Shown: positions 52,508 to 62,681, counted from the first letter of the stretch. The stretch: 64,000 nt of DNA from Zymobacter sp047495495 (GCF_047495495.1 NZ_CP179930.1:1860001-1924000), one strand, 5' to 3'. Notes: generated from the sequence alone by a model not told the origin. Translations and numbers: made by a program.

Positions 52508-53440
52508 CTATTGAAAGGTATCAGGTGGCGCCGTTTCGAAAGCGCTCTCTTCTTCGATCTCACGTTCGTCATCCGCAAACGGCGATTCATCGCTGGCAGC
52601 CGTGCGCGCCCGAACGTGCAACGGCGACAGCGGTTCATTTTGTACGATTTCGACCAGACGCTCCTTGGCCAGCTCCAGTAGCGCCATGAACGTAACGACG
52701 ACACCGGCACGTCCTTCTTCCAGCGTGAACAGCGCTTCGAACGGCGTGAACTGCTCCGATGAAAGCCGCGTCATGATCATTGTCATGCGCTCACGTGTAG
52801 ACAGTGCTTCCCGAGTGACTTGATGGCGTTCGTTCATTGAAGCACGTGCCATCAACTGCCCAAACGCCGACAGCATCTCTTCCAGCGCCACGTCGGGATA
52901 TACGACGCGAGGTGGTATTTCCGGCAGCGCAGGCTGCGGCGAAAACCAGTCACGGCCGTAGCGCGGCAGTTCATCTAGCGCGGCCGCCGACTGCTTAAGT
53001 TGCTCGTAGGCCTGCAGACGCTCGATAAGTTGCGCCGTTGGGTCGTCTTCACCCTCTTCATCGTCACCGCTCTGCTGGCGCGGCAGCAGGCTGCGCGACT
53101 TGATCTCAGCCAGCATGGCCGCCATCAACAGATACTCGGCCGCTAGGTCGATACCACTGGCCTTCATCAATTCAACATAAGCAATGTACTGATGTGTCAC
53201 GGCCGCCACGTTGATGGCCAGAATATCCAGATTATGGCGACGGATCAGATACAACAGTAAGTCGAGCGGTCCTTCGAACGTATCCAAAAACACACGCAGT
53301 GCTTCCGGCGGGATATACAGATCCTGAGGCAGCTCAATGACCGGCTTGCCTTCAATACGCGCAATAGCGGCGGGATCAGGTCGATCGGATAGCGCATTCG
53401 ATGCCTCTTCTGCCGAGGTAGAAGGCATGGTTTCACTCAT
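52508..53440 (-). CDS. scpA: Kleisin ScpA
   Basis: 310 residues. FEGPLDLLLYLIRRHNLDIL near residue 53, then AEYLLMAAMLAEIKSRSLLP near 100 and the C-terminal winged helix (FEALFTLEEGRAGVVVTFMA). It bridges SMC heads. First of scpA-scpB-rluB. Confidence 0.93.
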   Translation of the reverse strand: MSETMPSTSAEEASNALSDRPDPAAIARIEGKPVIELPQDLYIPPEALRVFLDTFEGPLDLLLYLIRRHNLDILAINVAAVTHQYIAYVELMKASGIDLAAEYLLMAAMLAEIKSRSLLPRQQSGDDEEGEDDPTAQLIERLQAYEQLKQSAAALDELPRYGRDWFSPQPALPEIPPRVVYPDVALEEMLSAFGQLMARASMNERHQVTREALSTRERMTMIMTRLSSEQFTPFEALFTLEEGRAGVVVTFMALLELAKERLVEIVQNEPLSPLHVRARTAASDESPFADDEREIEEESAFETAPPDTFQ

Positions 53441-53552
53441 GGCGGGAGGACTCGAACGGGCAATGGGAAGGAAACGCGAACAGCGACGGTGATAGGCGCT
53501 AAGTGTAGCAAGATCAGCTCCGGACGCCTACCAATCCGCACAGGATTCATGA

Positions 53553-55382
53553 TCATTGCGCAGAGGCCGCACGGCGGTAACGCCCACCCTGCAAAGCATA
53601 GTCGAACAGCTTCTCGCGAATCTGCCAGTGCCGCCCCACCTTGCGACCAATCACAAAGTCTGGCGCTCGAAGCCGATGCTGGTCGGCGAGCACTTCATTC
53701 AGCGATGCAGGCGACCACGGTATACCCGGCGCCGCCATATGGCGACTCAGAAAGACCTCTTGAAACACATGCCGCTGGGCAGACGTTTCGAGCGCAAACC
53801 ATTCCGACAGCGTTGCCCCATCTTCATCATGGTACGTAACGCGCAGGCGAGGCAGCCCTTTGCCGTTCACGGTCGCCTCCAACTGCATGCCGCTAACGCG
53901 CAGCACGAGCGCATCACGCAGCTTCAGCGCTGCCTTGAGCTGATCATCAGGGTCGATCAGGCGCGCTTGGCAGGCGTGGCACTGACGAGCAGCGATATCG
54001 TTTTCCTCGCCGCACTGTGGGCAGCTCTTGAAGCGGAAGCGGAACGTACACTGGTGCCCCTCACCGCTATCGTCTTCACACCAGCCCTGACAGCGCCGCC
54101 CAAAATGTTCGATGACGAACTCTCCGTCGCGCCGCCCCCAGAAGATATTGGCGAACTCACACTGCGGGCAGATGACCTGTACGGGTTCGGTATCGGGCGC
54201 AGGCTTGGCCTCTCCCACCTCCGGCGCGTACAGATCCCAAGGGTTGCCCGCATAGTCAAGGATCACACAATCTTCCTTATCCGGCGCTAGACGCAGCCCT
54301 CGTCCCACGATCTGCTGATACAAGCCGATAGAGGCGGTAGGACGCAGAATAGCGATCATATCAACATGAGGTGCATCGAAGCCGGTGGTTAGCACAGCGA
54401 CATTGACAAGGTAGCGTAGCGACTTCTTCTTGAACCGCTCAATGATGTCGGTGCGCTCACGCAGCGGCGTCTTTCCGGTCACAAGCGCCGCTTCACCCTC
54501 AGGCAGCAGCGCCATGATCTCTTCCGCATGCGGTAGGGTCGCCGCGAAGATCATCACCCCTTGGCGACCCTGCGCTCGTGCCACTACCTCGCTGATGATC
54601 TCTGGCGTTGCGCGATGGTGATCGACAATGCCCTGCAAGGCTTTCTCGGTATAATCACCCTGCGCTGAGGGCACCAGCCGTGAGAAGTCATAGCCTTCCA
54701 CTGCGGCGTCGACACGCACGGGTGGACTAAGATACCCCTGCCGCACCATCAGGCGCAGCGGCTGCTCAAACACGCATTGCCTGAAGAAGCAGCCTTCAGC
54801 ACCACAGACGCGTCCGTGGTAGTGACGATGATATAGAAAGCCCTGCCCCAGACGATAAGGCGTTGCGGTCAGGCCAAGCACCTTGAGGCGTGGATTAGCC
54901 TGACGCAGAGCATTGATCACCTCCGCGTACATGCCATCCTTACGTGCCCGTCGCACGCCGCCTTCCGCATTGGGCAGTGTGCGGGCACGCTCATCGGGCA
55001 GTGGCACGCGGTGACATTCGTCGATCACCAGCAGCGTGAATTCACCCGTCGTGAAACGAGGTAGCGCCTTGACCACCGACTGCACCGAAGCGAATACGAC
55101 CTGACGCTCGGACTGACGTGCATTCAACCCAGCGCTGTAGATATCCGCCTTGACCCCATAGGCTTCATACTTAGCATGGTTCTGCTCTACCAGCTCGCGC
55201 ACATGAGCCAGCACCAGCACACGCCCTTTTGCGCGCCGTGCCAGGTCAGCGATGACCAGCGACTTCCCACTGCCGGTCGGCAAGACGACGACTGCCGGAT
55301 CATCGCCATGACGAAAATGGCTGATGACGCGCGTAACGGCTTCTTTCTGATAGGGACGAAGCGTGGGCGTGGTAGAAGTCAT
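53553..55382 (-). CDS. radD: RadD-like DEAD/H-box helicase (YejH)
   Basis: 609 residues from ATG 55382. Helicase motifs: LRPYQKEAV (Q motif), VVLPTGSGKSL (Walker A), VIDECHR (motif II), LGLTATPYR (motif III), VLTTGFDAPHVDMI and QIVGRGLRLA (motifs V-VI). A zinc-finger region with CPQC/CHAC pairs follows (about 410-480). RadD helps recombinational repair with RecA in E. coli. A GTG 87 bases upstream is possible but would run into the divergent ubiC. Confidence 0.85.
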   Translation of the reverse strand: MTSTTPTLRPYQKEAVTRVISHFRHGDDPAVVVLPTGSGKSLVIADLARRAKGRVLVLAHVRELVEQNHAKYEAYGVKADIYSAGLNARQSERQVVFASVQSVVKALPRFTTGEFTLLVIDECHRVPLPDERARTLPNAEGGVRRARKDGMYAEVINALRQANPRLKVLGLTATPYRLGQGFLYHRHYHGRVCGAEGCFFRQCVFEQPLRLMVRQGYLSPPVRVDAAVEGYDFSRLVPSAQGDYTEKALQGIVDHHRATPEIISEVVARAQGRQGVMIFAATLPHAEEIMALLPEGEAALVTGKTPLRERTDIIERFKKKSLRYLVNVAVLTTGFDAPHVDMIAILRPTASIGLYQQIVGRGLRLAPDKEDCVILDYAGNPWDLYAPEVGEAKPAPDTEPVQVICPQCEFANIFWGRRDGEFVIEHFGRRCQGWCEDDSGEGHQCTFRFRFKSCPQCGEENDIAARQCHACQARLIDPDDQLKAALKLRDALVLRVSGMQLEATVNGKGLPRLRVTYHDEDGATLSEWFALETSAQRHVFQEVFLSRHMAAPGIPWSPASLNEVLADQHRLRAPDFVIGRKVGRHWQIREKLFDYALQGGRYRRAASAQ

Positions 55383-55459
55383 GACAGGCAACAACCGGAT
55401 TGAGATAAATGATAGAAAAGACCGTAGAGACAGGCAGGCAAAGTGACAGAGCACAGCAC

Positions 55460-56014
55460 ATGCCCTCACCGCTTATTTCCTATGCCTGTACAGAGACGCC
55501 TCAGCCTAGCGCACAGCAGCACTATTGGCTAACGCGATCAGGAGCGCTGACGGAAGCCCTATGCCAGCTGGGCGAATTTTCGCTCGATGTAGTTTACGAA
55601 GGACGCCTTGAGGCCTGCGAAGAAGACGCTCAGCTGCTGGCCACCACTGCACATACGTCGCTCTGGGTAAGAGACGTGCTACTGCTGGTCGACCGACAGC
55701 CACTGGTCTATGCCCATAGCGTGACCCCGTCTATCGCCACCGCGCAAGGCCACGGCTGGGAAGCGCTGCGCGCTCAGGGACAACAGCCACTGGCAACGGT
55801 GCTCTATCATGACCCATGCATTCAGCGCTCGGCCTTCGAATGGCAGCAAGTACAGCCGCCACGCGCCCTGAATGATACGCACTGCGCCGATAAAAATAGC
55901 GCGCCACTATGGGCGCGCCATTCCTGTTTCATGCGAGAAACTCAGCCGCTGGTGGTCGCAGAAACTTTTCTTGAGGCGTTCTGGCACCACCCTGGCCTTG
56001 CCACGCTACGCTGA
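55460..56014 (+). CDS. ubiC: Chorismate--pyruvate lyase
   Basis: 184 residues from ATG 55460 (55409 is also in frame; both ribosome sites are weak). LTRSGALTEALCQLGEFSLDV at the start, then VRDVLLLVDRQPLVYAHSV, and RETQPLVVAETFLEAFW near the end are typical of UbiC, which makes 4-hydroxybenzoate for ubiquinone. Usually adjacent to ubiA, which is absent here. Its end overlaps tadA by 9 bases, convergent. Confidence 0.85.
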   Translation: MPSPLISYACTETPQPSAQQHYWLTRSGALTEALCQLGEFSLDVVYEGRLEACEEDAQLLATTAHTSLWVRDVLLLVDRQPLVYAHSVTPSIATAQGHGWEALRAQGQQPLATVLYHDPCIQRSAFEWQQVQPPRALNDTHCADKNSAPLWARHSCFMRETQPLVVAETFLEAFWHHPGLATLR

Positions 56015-56527
56015 CGGGTCGGCGTCGGGAGATACGGCCGCCCGGCGTTCGGCGAAGAATTGCTTCAACAACCGACGTGCCGGCACTGCTAACACACCAC
56101 CGTCTACCGTCAGTCGGTGGTTAAACCACGGCTGAGCCGCCAGATTGGCCCTCGACTCCACCATTCCCGTGCGCGGCTCGGCAGCACCGTATACGACACG
56201 TGCAATGCGAGCATTGATGATGGCGCCCAAGCACATCATGCACGGCTCCAACGTCACGTACAGCGTGCAGTGTTCAAGGCGGTAGTTGCCGATGCTGCGT
56301 GCCGCGGCACGCAGGGCTTCTATCTCCGCATGAGCCGAAGGATCATTATGAGAACAGGGCGCGTTATGCCCCTTCCCGATCACCTCACCCGACGCCGACA
56401 CAACAACCGCACCGACAGGTACTTCGCCAGCCGCCATTGCGCAACGGGCCTGCTCTAGCGCCCGATGCATGTAATAGTGGTCGCCACGCGGCAATGGCTG
56501 CTCCGAGGCCGTATCATTCAGGCGCAT
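56006..56527 (-). CDS. tadA: tRNA-specific adenosine deaminase TadA
   Basis: 173 residues from ATG 56527. Converts A34 to inosine in tRNA-Arg. HYYMHRALEQARCAMAAGEVPVGAVVV, zinc/catalytic HAEIEAL near 65 and EPCMMCLGAII near 95 are complete. In contrast to the deaminase-like gene at 38 kb the catalytic glutamate is kept. Confidence 0.95.
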   Translation of the reverse strand: MRLNDTASEQPLPRGDHYYMHRALEQARCAMAAGEVPVGAVVVSASGEVIGKGHNAPCSHNDPSAHAEIEALRAAARSIGNYRLEHCTLYVTLEPCMMCLGAIINARIARVVYGAAEPRTGMVESRANLAAQPWFNHRLTVDGGVLAVPARRLLKQFFAERRAAVSPDADPSA

Positions 56528-56566
56528 ACACACCCGTCCTATCCAGCGAACGCTCGCATTTAATGC

Positions 56567-57397
56567 TCAATCCTGTTTCCACCAGTCATCCAGCGGCGAC
56601 ACCGGCTGCGTGCGTTTATGGCGAGTTGCCAAGAAGATCCGTTCGACTTTGCTTGCCACGTTATCATCGACCGGTTTGCCTTCCAGATAGTCATCGATTT
56701 CACGATAGGTCACGCCCAGCGCCTCTTCATCGGGCAGTGCCGGCCGATCGTCTTCCAGATCGGCCGTCGGGACTTTCTGCCACGTGCTGGCGGGTGCACC
56801 CAGCGTTTGCAGCAGCGCAGCGCCCTGACGCTTGGTCAATCCGGTCAACGGGGTCATATCGACAGCACCGTCACCGAATTTGGTGAAGAAACCGGTCACA
56901 GCTTCTGCCGCATGATCGGTACCGACGACCAGATAGTTGAGCTGACCCGCAATGGCGTACTGCGCCACCATGCGTTCACGTGCTTTGACGTTACCGCGCA
57001 CGAAATCACGTAGGCGTGTTTCACCCAGTGCCGTCGCAACAACCTGCTCGCCAGCATCGGTAGACGGACGAATATCGACGGCGACCGAGCGGTCCGGCTT
57101 AATGAAGGCCAGTGCTGTCTGCGCATCGTCCTCATCCTTCTGTACGCCATAAGGCAGGCGCACGGCGACAAATTCAACGTCTTTGCCTTGTTGACGCAGC
57201 CCTTCGACGGCCAGCTGGCACAAACGCCCAGCTAGCGTTGAATCCTGCCCCCCGCTAATCCCCAGCACCAACCCTTTGGCAGGCGTCGCGCAGAGATACT
57301 CCTGGATGAAGGCTACGCGCGCCTCGATTTCCTGCAGAGGATCAATGGCGGAACGGACACCCAGTTCACGAATGATACGCTGACGAAGCTGCGTCAT
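56567..57397 (-). CDS. nadE: Ammonia-dependent NAD synthetase
   Basis: 276 residues from ATG 57397, which follows AAGAGGTG. P-loop GISGGQDSTLAGRL near residue 45 and KFGDGAVDMTPLTGLTKRQG near 178 identify the NH3-dependent enzyme, without a glutaminase domain, as in E. coli. Catalyses the last step of NAD synthesis. Confidence 0.95.
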   Translation of the reverse strand: MTQLRQRIIRELGVRSAIDPLQEIEARVAFIQEYLCATPAKGLVLGISGGQDSTLAGRLCQLAVEGLRQQGKDVEFVAVRLPYGVQKDEDDAQTALAFIKPDRSVAVDIRPSTDAGEQVVATALGETRLRDFVRGNVKARERMVAQYAIAGQLNYLVVGTDHAAEAVTGFFTKFGDGAVDMTPLTGLTKRQGAALLQTLGAPASTWQKVPTADLEDDRPALPDEEALGVTYREIDDYLEGKPVDDNVASKVERIFLATRHKRTQPVSPLDDWWKQD

Positions 57398-57573
57398 CGG
57401 CACACCTCTTCTTTGTTGTATGGTGAAATACGTGGCAATCAAGGTGCGTGCGACAGCGCCTGAAGAAAGCACTGCATGTGTGGCCGCACGCCCGGCGTAT
57501 CTGGCTGATGGCAAAAACAAAGCGGGCCGACAGATACGAACTCCAAGAGTCTACCATCAGGCCCATAAACACG

Positions 57574-57595
57574 CACACCGCCAGCAGGCGGTGTG
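57574..57595. terminator. Hairpin after DUF421 gene
   Basis: A perfect 9-bp stem CACACCGCC/GGCGGTGTG with AGCA loop, 24 bases beyond the end of the minus-strand DUF421 gene. T-rich sequence follows only loosely. Confidence 0.6.
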
Positions 57596-57619
57596 TTGTT
57601 GCAAAATGAAATTAATTGT

Positions 57620-58423
57620 CTACATCTGTTGCGTCGCTTGATCGTTGGCCTGTCGCTGCTGCTGGCGCGCTTCCGACTCATGGGCCTTAGCCTCACGCTC
57701 ACGATCCTGTTCGGTTTCGGTTTCCGAGCGGTCAATGATCATCATGTCGCCCTTGGCTGTGTTGCCCTCATCATCAAGCTCCTCCGTCCATTCTGCAAAG
57801 AAGATCGACTCCAAGTCATCGCCATAGCCTTTCTTGTGCAGCTCTTCCCGCAGCCACGCTTCATCGCGCTTGAGAAACGCCAGTCCGTCTTCACTAATCT
57901 CGCCATTCTTGACGACCAGCGCCGACAGGCGCTTTTCGTCATACTTGATCACAGTCAGCTGGCTGTTCGGTTCCATCTGGGCATAGCGCACATCGCGGAC
58001 AGAAAAGATCCCTTGCATGCGCAGCAGCGTTGCAAAGCCGCTGATACTGATATCCAGCTCGTTGAAACGATCAAGCTGGAACTTGCCGTCGATGACCAGC
58101 GGGATCTCAGAACCGACCAGCACCTTGCGCGCCGACGTCGAGGCTTGACTGACTTTTTTCACGGTAATAATCAGGGTCTGCCAGATGATCAGAATAATGA
58201 TGAAGTGATGAATGGTGATGGAATCGCTGTAGATAACCCCACCCAAAATTCCCCCCATCACGAAGTTGCCGATCAGATCCAGCGGTGACATCTGATTGAG
58301 CTGCCCCTTACTGGTCGTACGCAGCGCCAGAATGAAGGTGGCCAACCCGATCACCAGTTTGATAGCGACATAAACATAGGGCCATGCAGACGCAACAATT
58401 GTTTCCCACAGAGAGTGATCCAT
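57620..58423 (-). CDS. DUF421 (YetF-like) membrane protein
   Basis: 267 residues. Three N-terminal membrane segments (about 15-95, with SPLDLIGNFVMGGILGGVIYS) are followed by a YetF-type domain: PLVIDGKFQLDRFNELDIS and RDVRYAQMEPNSQLTVIKYD. The C-terminal 40 residues are Glu/Gln-rich and probably disordered. Function in this family is unknown; some members affect spore or stress properties in Bacillus. Confidence 0.8.
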   Translation of the reverse strand: MDHSLWETIVASAWPYVYVAIKLVIGLATFILALRTTSKGQLNQMSPLDLIGNFVMGGILGGVIYSDSITIHHFIIILIIWQTLIITVKKVSQASTSARKVLVGSEIPLVIDGKFQLDRFNELDISISGFATLLRMQGIFSVRDVRYAQMEPNSQLTVIKYDEKRLSALVVKNGEISEDGLAFLKRDEAWLREELHKKGYGDDLESIFFAEWTEELDDEGNTAKGDMMIIDRSETETEQDREREAKAHESEARQQQRQANDQATQQM

Positions 58424-58900
58424 TCACCTATCCCCTTTTCATCCGTGAATGATAATGAGCTGATGGACAAGATTCGCAGGGCGTGCCTGCTGGTCTCGCC
58501 ACGTCGTTATTACTTGCTATTGAATGTAGCAGCTATCGGAAAAGCGTCGCAGGATACAAATAAAGGGGCGTATAAGAAAAGAAAATCATGATGCAGGATT
58601 CGTGCCCGTTAACGCCTACTTGGGGGTCATGATGTGACACAAAGTAGCTAAAGTGCAGCATCCTGCCTCGCGCTCTGATAACATACGCGCTCGGTTCACT
58701 ACCGAGCATTCAACGCCACGCCATTAACAGACCGTTGCCGCTAGCGATTGACGGGAAGCGCCTTTAACCGCGCGCCTCTCGGGCTTTTGTGCAACATGAT
58801 GAAATGCGCATCTCTTTTTCGGCACGAAATCTGCCTTCGGTATGGACAACGCGCTTGATGCCACTCAAGTGTTCCCCATAGTTATCGTGGAGCCTGTCCC
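58424..58900. other. Divergent intergenic region before the nucleoside transporter
   Basis: About 475 bases without a gene. A TGTGA half-site near 58633 hints at CRP but the second half is not conserved. Nothing else recognised. Confidence 0.4.
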
Positions 58901-60214
58901 ATGAAGTTTGCGGTTGCCATTCTGAGCCTGCTGGTCATCCTCGGCCTGGCTTATGCCTTTAGCAGTGATCGAAAGCAGGTTCGCCCTGGTCCAGTCCTGC
59001 TACTGCTGGCCATCCAGATCGTTCTTGCCTTCGTACTACTGAAGACGACCGTGGGTGCTACGGTTATCCAAGGCTTTGCCGGTATGTTCGAAAAGCTGAT
59101 GTCCTGCGCCCATGAAGGTATTGCCTTCGTTTTCGGCGGCCTTGTTCCCGATCCTAGCAGCAATAGCTACACGTTCATCTTCTTCTTCAATGTACTGCTG
59201 CCCATCATTTTCGTTTCGACGCTGATCGGGATCCTGCAACACATCAAACTGTTGCCATTCCTCATGAAAGCGACCGGCAAACTGATTAGCCTGATCAGCG
59301 GCCAGGGCAAACTTGAGTCCTACAACAGTATTGCCTCCCCTATTCTCGGTCAGTCCGAAGTCTTCATCTCGATGAAGCGCCAGCTGCCATTTCTATCGCG
59401 CCAGCGCTTGTACACGTTGTGCGCCACGGCAATGTCGACGGTATCAATGTCAACGGTCGGCTCCTATATGACCATCATGAACGGTATCACCGATAAGGCC
59501 CAAATGGGCGCAACAACGGGGGCAACGTTCGTCGTCGTAGCACTGGTACTCAACCTGTTCGGCAGCATCATCGTGGTGTCGCTCATCAACCCTTACAAGG
59601 TGTCTGCTGAAGAGGACAACCTCCAGGTCGAGCTACATCACAACCAGTCTTTGTTTGAAATGCTGGGCGAATACATCATCGATGGTTTTAAGATTGCCAT
59701 TATCATTGCGGCCATGATGATCGGCTATATTGCCTTGCTTAAGCTGCTTGATCGCTCGGTCTTTTTCTTGCTGAGCCATGCCGATATGCTGCTGCATAGC
59801 GCATTCAACGTTGATCCTCGCACGTATATCGATCCACAGACACACATCATCCCGCACATCACCTTCACTCAAATTCTGGGCTACCTGTTCTCGCCGTTAG
59901 CGATGCTAGTAGGTGTCGATGTCAACGAGGCGGCAAATGCGGGCAGTATCATGGCCACCAAACTGGTCAGCAATGAATTCACCGCCATGCTGCAACTTCA
60001 GAATTCGGGGTCGCTGTCTGCGCATACTATTGGGGTGATTTCCGTCTTCCTGATTTCGTTTGCCAACTTTTCATCGGTAGGGGTTATCGTGGGAGCCATC
60101 AAAGCGCTCAATGAAAAGCAGAGCACTGTGGCAGCCCGCTTCGGTCTGAAGCTGTTGTTTGGTGCCACGCTGGTCAGCCTGTTGTCGGCAACTATCGCAG
60201 GGCTGTTCATGTAA
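58901..60214 (+). CDS. Concentrative nucleoside transporter (NupC family)
   Basis: 437 residues. Signal-like first helix and about ten membrane segments. Family motifs: LPIIFVSTLIGILQHIKLLP near 105, ASPILGQSEVFISMKRQLP near 145, SNEFTAMLQLQ near 360 and SFANFSSVGVIVGAIKALN near 385. Imports nucleosides with protons or sodium. It complements the purine salvage gene for adenine deaminase elsewhere in the window. Confidence 0.93.
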   Translation: MKFAVAILSLLVILGLAYAFSSDRKQVRPGPVLLLLAIQIVLAFVLLKTTVGATVIQGFAGMFEKLMSCAHEGIAFVFGGLVPDPSSNSYTFIFFFNVLLPIIFVSTLIGILQHIKLLPFLMKATGKLISLISGQGKLESYNSIASPILGQSEVFISMKRQLPFLSRQRLYTLCATAMSTVSMSTVGSYMTIMNGITDKAQMGATTGATFVVVALVLNLFGSIIVVSLINPYKVSAEEDNLQVELHHNQSLFEMLGEYIIDGFKIAIIIAAMMIGYIALLKLLDRSVFFLLSHADMLLHSAFNVDPRTYIDPQTHIIPHITFTQILGYLFSPLAMLVGVDVNEAANAGSIMATKLVSNEFTAMLQLQNSGSLSAHTIGVISVFLISFANFSSVGVIVGAIKALNEKQSTVAARFGLKLLFGATLVSLLSATIAGLFM

Positions 60215-60273
60215 GTGATCAGCGCTCTCGTGCGGTTAGCGCACGCCCAGCGAAGACAAAGCACGAATGAAGA

Positions 60274-60312
60274 AATGCATACGGCCAGTTCATCGAACTG
60301 GCCGTATGCATT
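60274..60312 (+). terminator. 17-bp perfect hairpin after nucleoside transporter
   Basis: AATGCATACGGCCAGTT and its exact complement around a CATCG loop. There is no T-run, so it may be a 3' stability element rather than a pure intrinsic terminator. Confidence 0.6.
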
Positions 60313-60456
60313 CATCCCCTGTCAGAAACAATGATGACGTACATGCCGCCACCCTGCTTCTGCCTGCTCCTGTCGGCATTGCTCTCATCCCCATAAGAGC
60401 ATCATCATCCCTGACGCCGACCATGATAGGCCATCTCTCTAAATGCTAAAGAAATG

Positions 60457-60482
60457 AAAAGCCTTGTCGAACAAGGCTTTTT
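60457..60482 (+). terminator. Intrinsic terminator
   Basis: AAAAGCCTTGT/ACAAGGCTTTT with a 3-base loop, running into further T. About 240 bases after the transporter gene and before the chemoreceptor gene. Confidence 0.75.
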
Positions 60483-60674
60483 CCCTCTTTGGTACTCTCG
60501 TCTTCTACTACTCGTCTGCTGCAGGTAGACGCAAGCGACTCAGCTCCCGTACCAGACCGGCTCTGTTTCATATTGCCTATTCGACACATTGCGCGCCCTA
60601 TTGGTATACCCACGATAAAGCCAGGGTATTACAGGCCGATAACATCGGTTTAATTCGATAACCTTGGCGCCCGC

Positions 60675-62243
60675 ATGACACGACACGATATACGACTGAC
60701 CTACCTGGTCGCTTTTCTATTGGCAGGCATACTGACCCTGTTCACCGTTACGCTGATCATGACGTACCGAAGCAGCCAGTATGCTGATAAAACACGCGAT
60801 AGACTAGACATCGAACACCAGCTGGGTATTCAGCTGAACGATGCTGTCAGCGACCTACGCCGCGCCCGACTGGCCCTGTATCGCGCCACCGCAACGGCCA
60901 TTGCTGGAGACCGAGCCACCACCACCAAGGCCATTGACATCGTCAACAGCCTGACACAGCACGCCAACGACAGCGTTAATGCTTTCCGTTCTTTGAACGG
61001 TGGTCGCCCCGGTATCGACGAAGCGGCACTCCAACGCGCTTTCAGTGACTATCAGGATCACCTGATCACACCCGCAATAGGTGCCGCCACCGCCGGTGAC
61101 AGCAAAGGCATCAATGCCGTGGCATCCAAAGGGCTGCCTTACGACCAAGCCCTGACCCAGCAGCTCGCTGCTACACAGGCCACCATCGATGCTCGCCTTG
61201 GCGATGCACGCCAACTGATGGACCGACTCAATCACCGCAATGCGCTGATGATGGCACTTTCGTTCGGTGCCATGCTGGGGCTGTGCGGTACGATCTTCAT
61301 CATCCTGCGCCGCCAGATCATCGCCCCGTTGCGTCGCATGCAGTGGCACTTCGACCGTATCGCTGACAACGACCTCTCCCATGCCATTGCAGACCATGGC
61401 AAGAACGAAATAGGCCAGCTGCTCTCTTCACTGGCCCATATGCAGCACAACCTGCGCGATGTGGTGACGCGCGTGCATGACAACAGTCGCGTACTGCACG
61501 ATAACGTCCAGACCATCCATCAAGACAACACGGCTCTAGCCGAGCGTACTGACCAGCAGTCCGGTGCCATTGCAGAAACGGCCGCGCATATGGATACACT
61601 GACGGCCATCGTCAAACAGAACAGCGAGCATGCTGCCCAAGCACAGCAACGCTCCGTAGCCGCCACACATAGTGCAGAACAAGGCGGCGCGGACGTTCAA
61701 AGCATGGCGCAGGAAATCAGCGAGATCGCGCGCATGGCAGAACAGATCACGTCCATCACGACTATGATCGACAGCATTGCGTTTCAGACCAATCTGATTG
61801 CACTGAATGCTTCGGTGGAAGCCGCTCGCGCAGGCGAGCACGGGCGTGGTTTTGCGGTAGTGGCGGACGAAGTGCGCAATCTGTCCACCCGCTCGACGCA
61901 GTCCGCTCACGAGATCGCCACACTGATCACCGCCATCAGCGACAAGATACGCACGGGCAGCCAACGCGCCAGCGATGCTGGCACCACGATGGACAACGTC
62001 ATTAACGGTGTCCGTGAGGTCAATTCATTGATCGAACATATCACTCAGGCATCACAGGAACAGCACCGCAGCATCCTGCAGACTCACAGCGCCTTCAATG
62101 AGATCAACCAGTCGCTGCGTGACAATGCCCGCATGGTTGATGACGTTGCCCGTTCGACGAACGCTTTAAAGGCCCAGTCAGCCGCACTCACCGCACTGGT
62201 CGACGACTTTTCATTGACAGAAGAACCCGCATCGACACCGTAG
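60675..62243 (+). CDS. Methyl-accepting chemotaxis protein
   Basis: 522 residues. First membrane helix at about 10-32, a four-helix-bundle periplasmic sensor (about 33-185), second helix (about 188-208), HAMP (RRQIIAPLRRMQWHFDRIAD), then the signalling hairpin with FQTNLIALNASVEAARAGEH and GRGFAVVADEVRNLSTRST near 375-410. No C-terminal CheR/CheB pentapeptide is visible. Ligand unknown. Ribosome site weak. Confidence 0.92.
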   Translation: MTRHDIRLTYLVAFLLAGILTLFTVTLIMTYRSSQYADKTRDRLDIEHQLGIQLNDAVSDLRRARLALYRATATAIAGDRATTTKAIDIVNSLTQHANDSVNAFRSLNGGRPGIDEAALQRAFSDYQDHLITPAIGAATAGDSKGINAVASKGLPYDQALTQQLAATQATIDARLGDARQLMDRLNHRNALMMALSFGAMLGLCGTIFIILRRQIIAPLRRMQWHFDRIADNDLSHAIADHGKNEIGQLLSSLAHMQHNLRDVVTRVHDNSRVLHDNVQTIHQDNTALAERTDQQSGAIAETAAHMDTLTAIVKQNSEHAAQAQQRSVAATHSAEQGGADVQSMAQEISEIARMAEQITSITTMIDSIAFQTNLIALNASVEAARAGEHGRGFAVVADEVRNLSTRSTQSAHEIATLITAISDKIRTGSQRASDAGTTMDNVINGVREVNSLIEHITQASQEQHRSILQTHSAFNEINQSLRDNARMVDDVARSTNALKAQSAALTALVDDFSLTEEPASTP

Positions 62244-62272
62244 GCGCTTATAGCGCCGCGATTAGAATGCAA

Positions 62273-62303
62273 AAAGGCCTGAGCAGAGATTGCTCAGGCC
62301 TTT
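62273..62303. terminator. Bidirectional terminator after the chemoreceptor gene
   Basis: AAAGGCCTGAGCA/TGCTCAGGCCTTT, 13 bp perfect, loop GAGAT, with A- and T-runs for both convergent genes. Confidence 0.85.
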
Positions 62304-62336
62304 CCTTTAACCACAACACGCGCTGTATCGATGCCG

Positions 62337-62681
62337 TTATGCTTTCTTAACGAACATCGATTTCAGCTGCATGGCACCGATACCCGGCACTTTGCAATCA
62401 ATGTCGTGATCGCCTTCAACCAGACGAATACCCTTAACGCGCGTACCCACCTTGATGACCTGGGAAGAGCCTTTCAGCTTCAGGTCCTTGATGACAGTGA
62501 CGGTATCGCCGTCCTGAAGGAGGTTGCCATGAGCGTCATGAACGACCAGACCTTCTTCTTGAGCAGCGCTGTCGCTACCGTCTTTGGCCCACTCATGGGC
62601 GCATTCTGGGCAGATGAACAGCGGGCCATCTTCGTAGGTATATTCGGAACCACAGGATGGGCAAGCAGGTAATGCGCTCAT
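62337..62681 (-). CDS. yjdM: Zinc-ribbon protein YjdM (PhnA family)
   Basis: 114 residues from ATG 62681, with AAGGA seven bases before. The N-terminal zinc ribbon (CPSCGSEYTY ... CPEC) and the C-terminal SH3-like part (QDGDTVTVIKDLKLKGSSQV) match YjdM/PhnA. Despite the name it is not tied to phosphonate use; role unknown. Confidence 0.93.
   Translation of the reverse strand: MSALPACPSCGSEYTYEDGPLFICPECAHEWAKDGSDSAAQEEGLVVHDAHGNLLQDGDTVTVIKDLKLKGSSQVIKVGTRVKGIRLVEGDHDIDCKVPGIGAMQLKSMFVKKA

Noticed and set aside
58620..58660. A CRP site before the nucleoside transporter
   Set aside because: Only one TGTGA half is present; the opposite half is not conserved.
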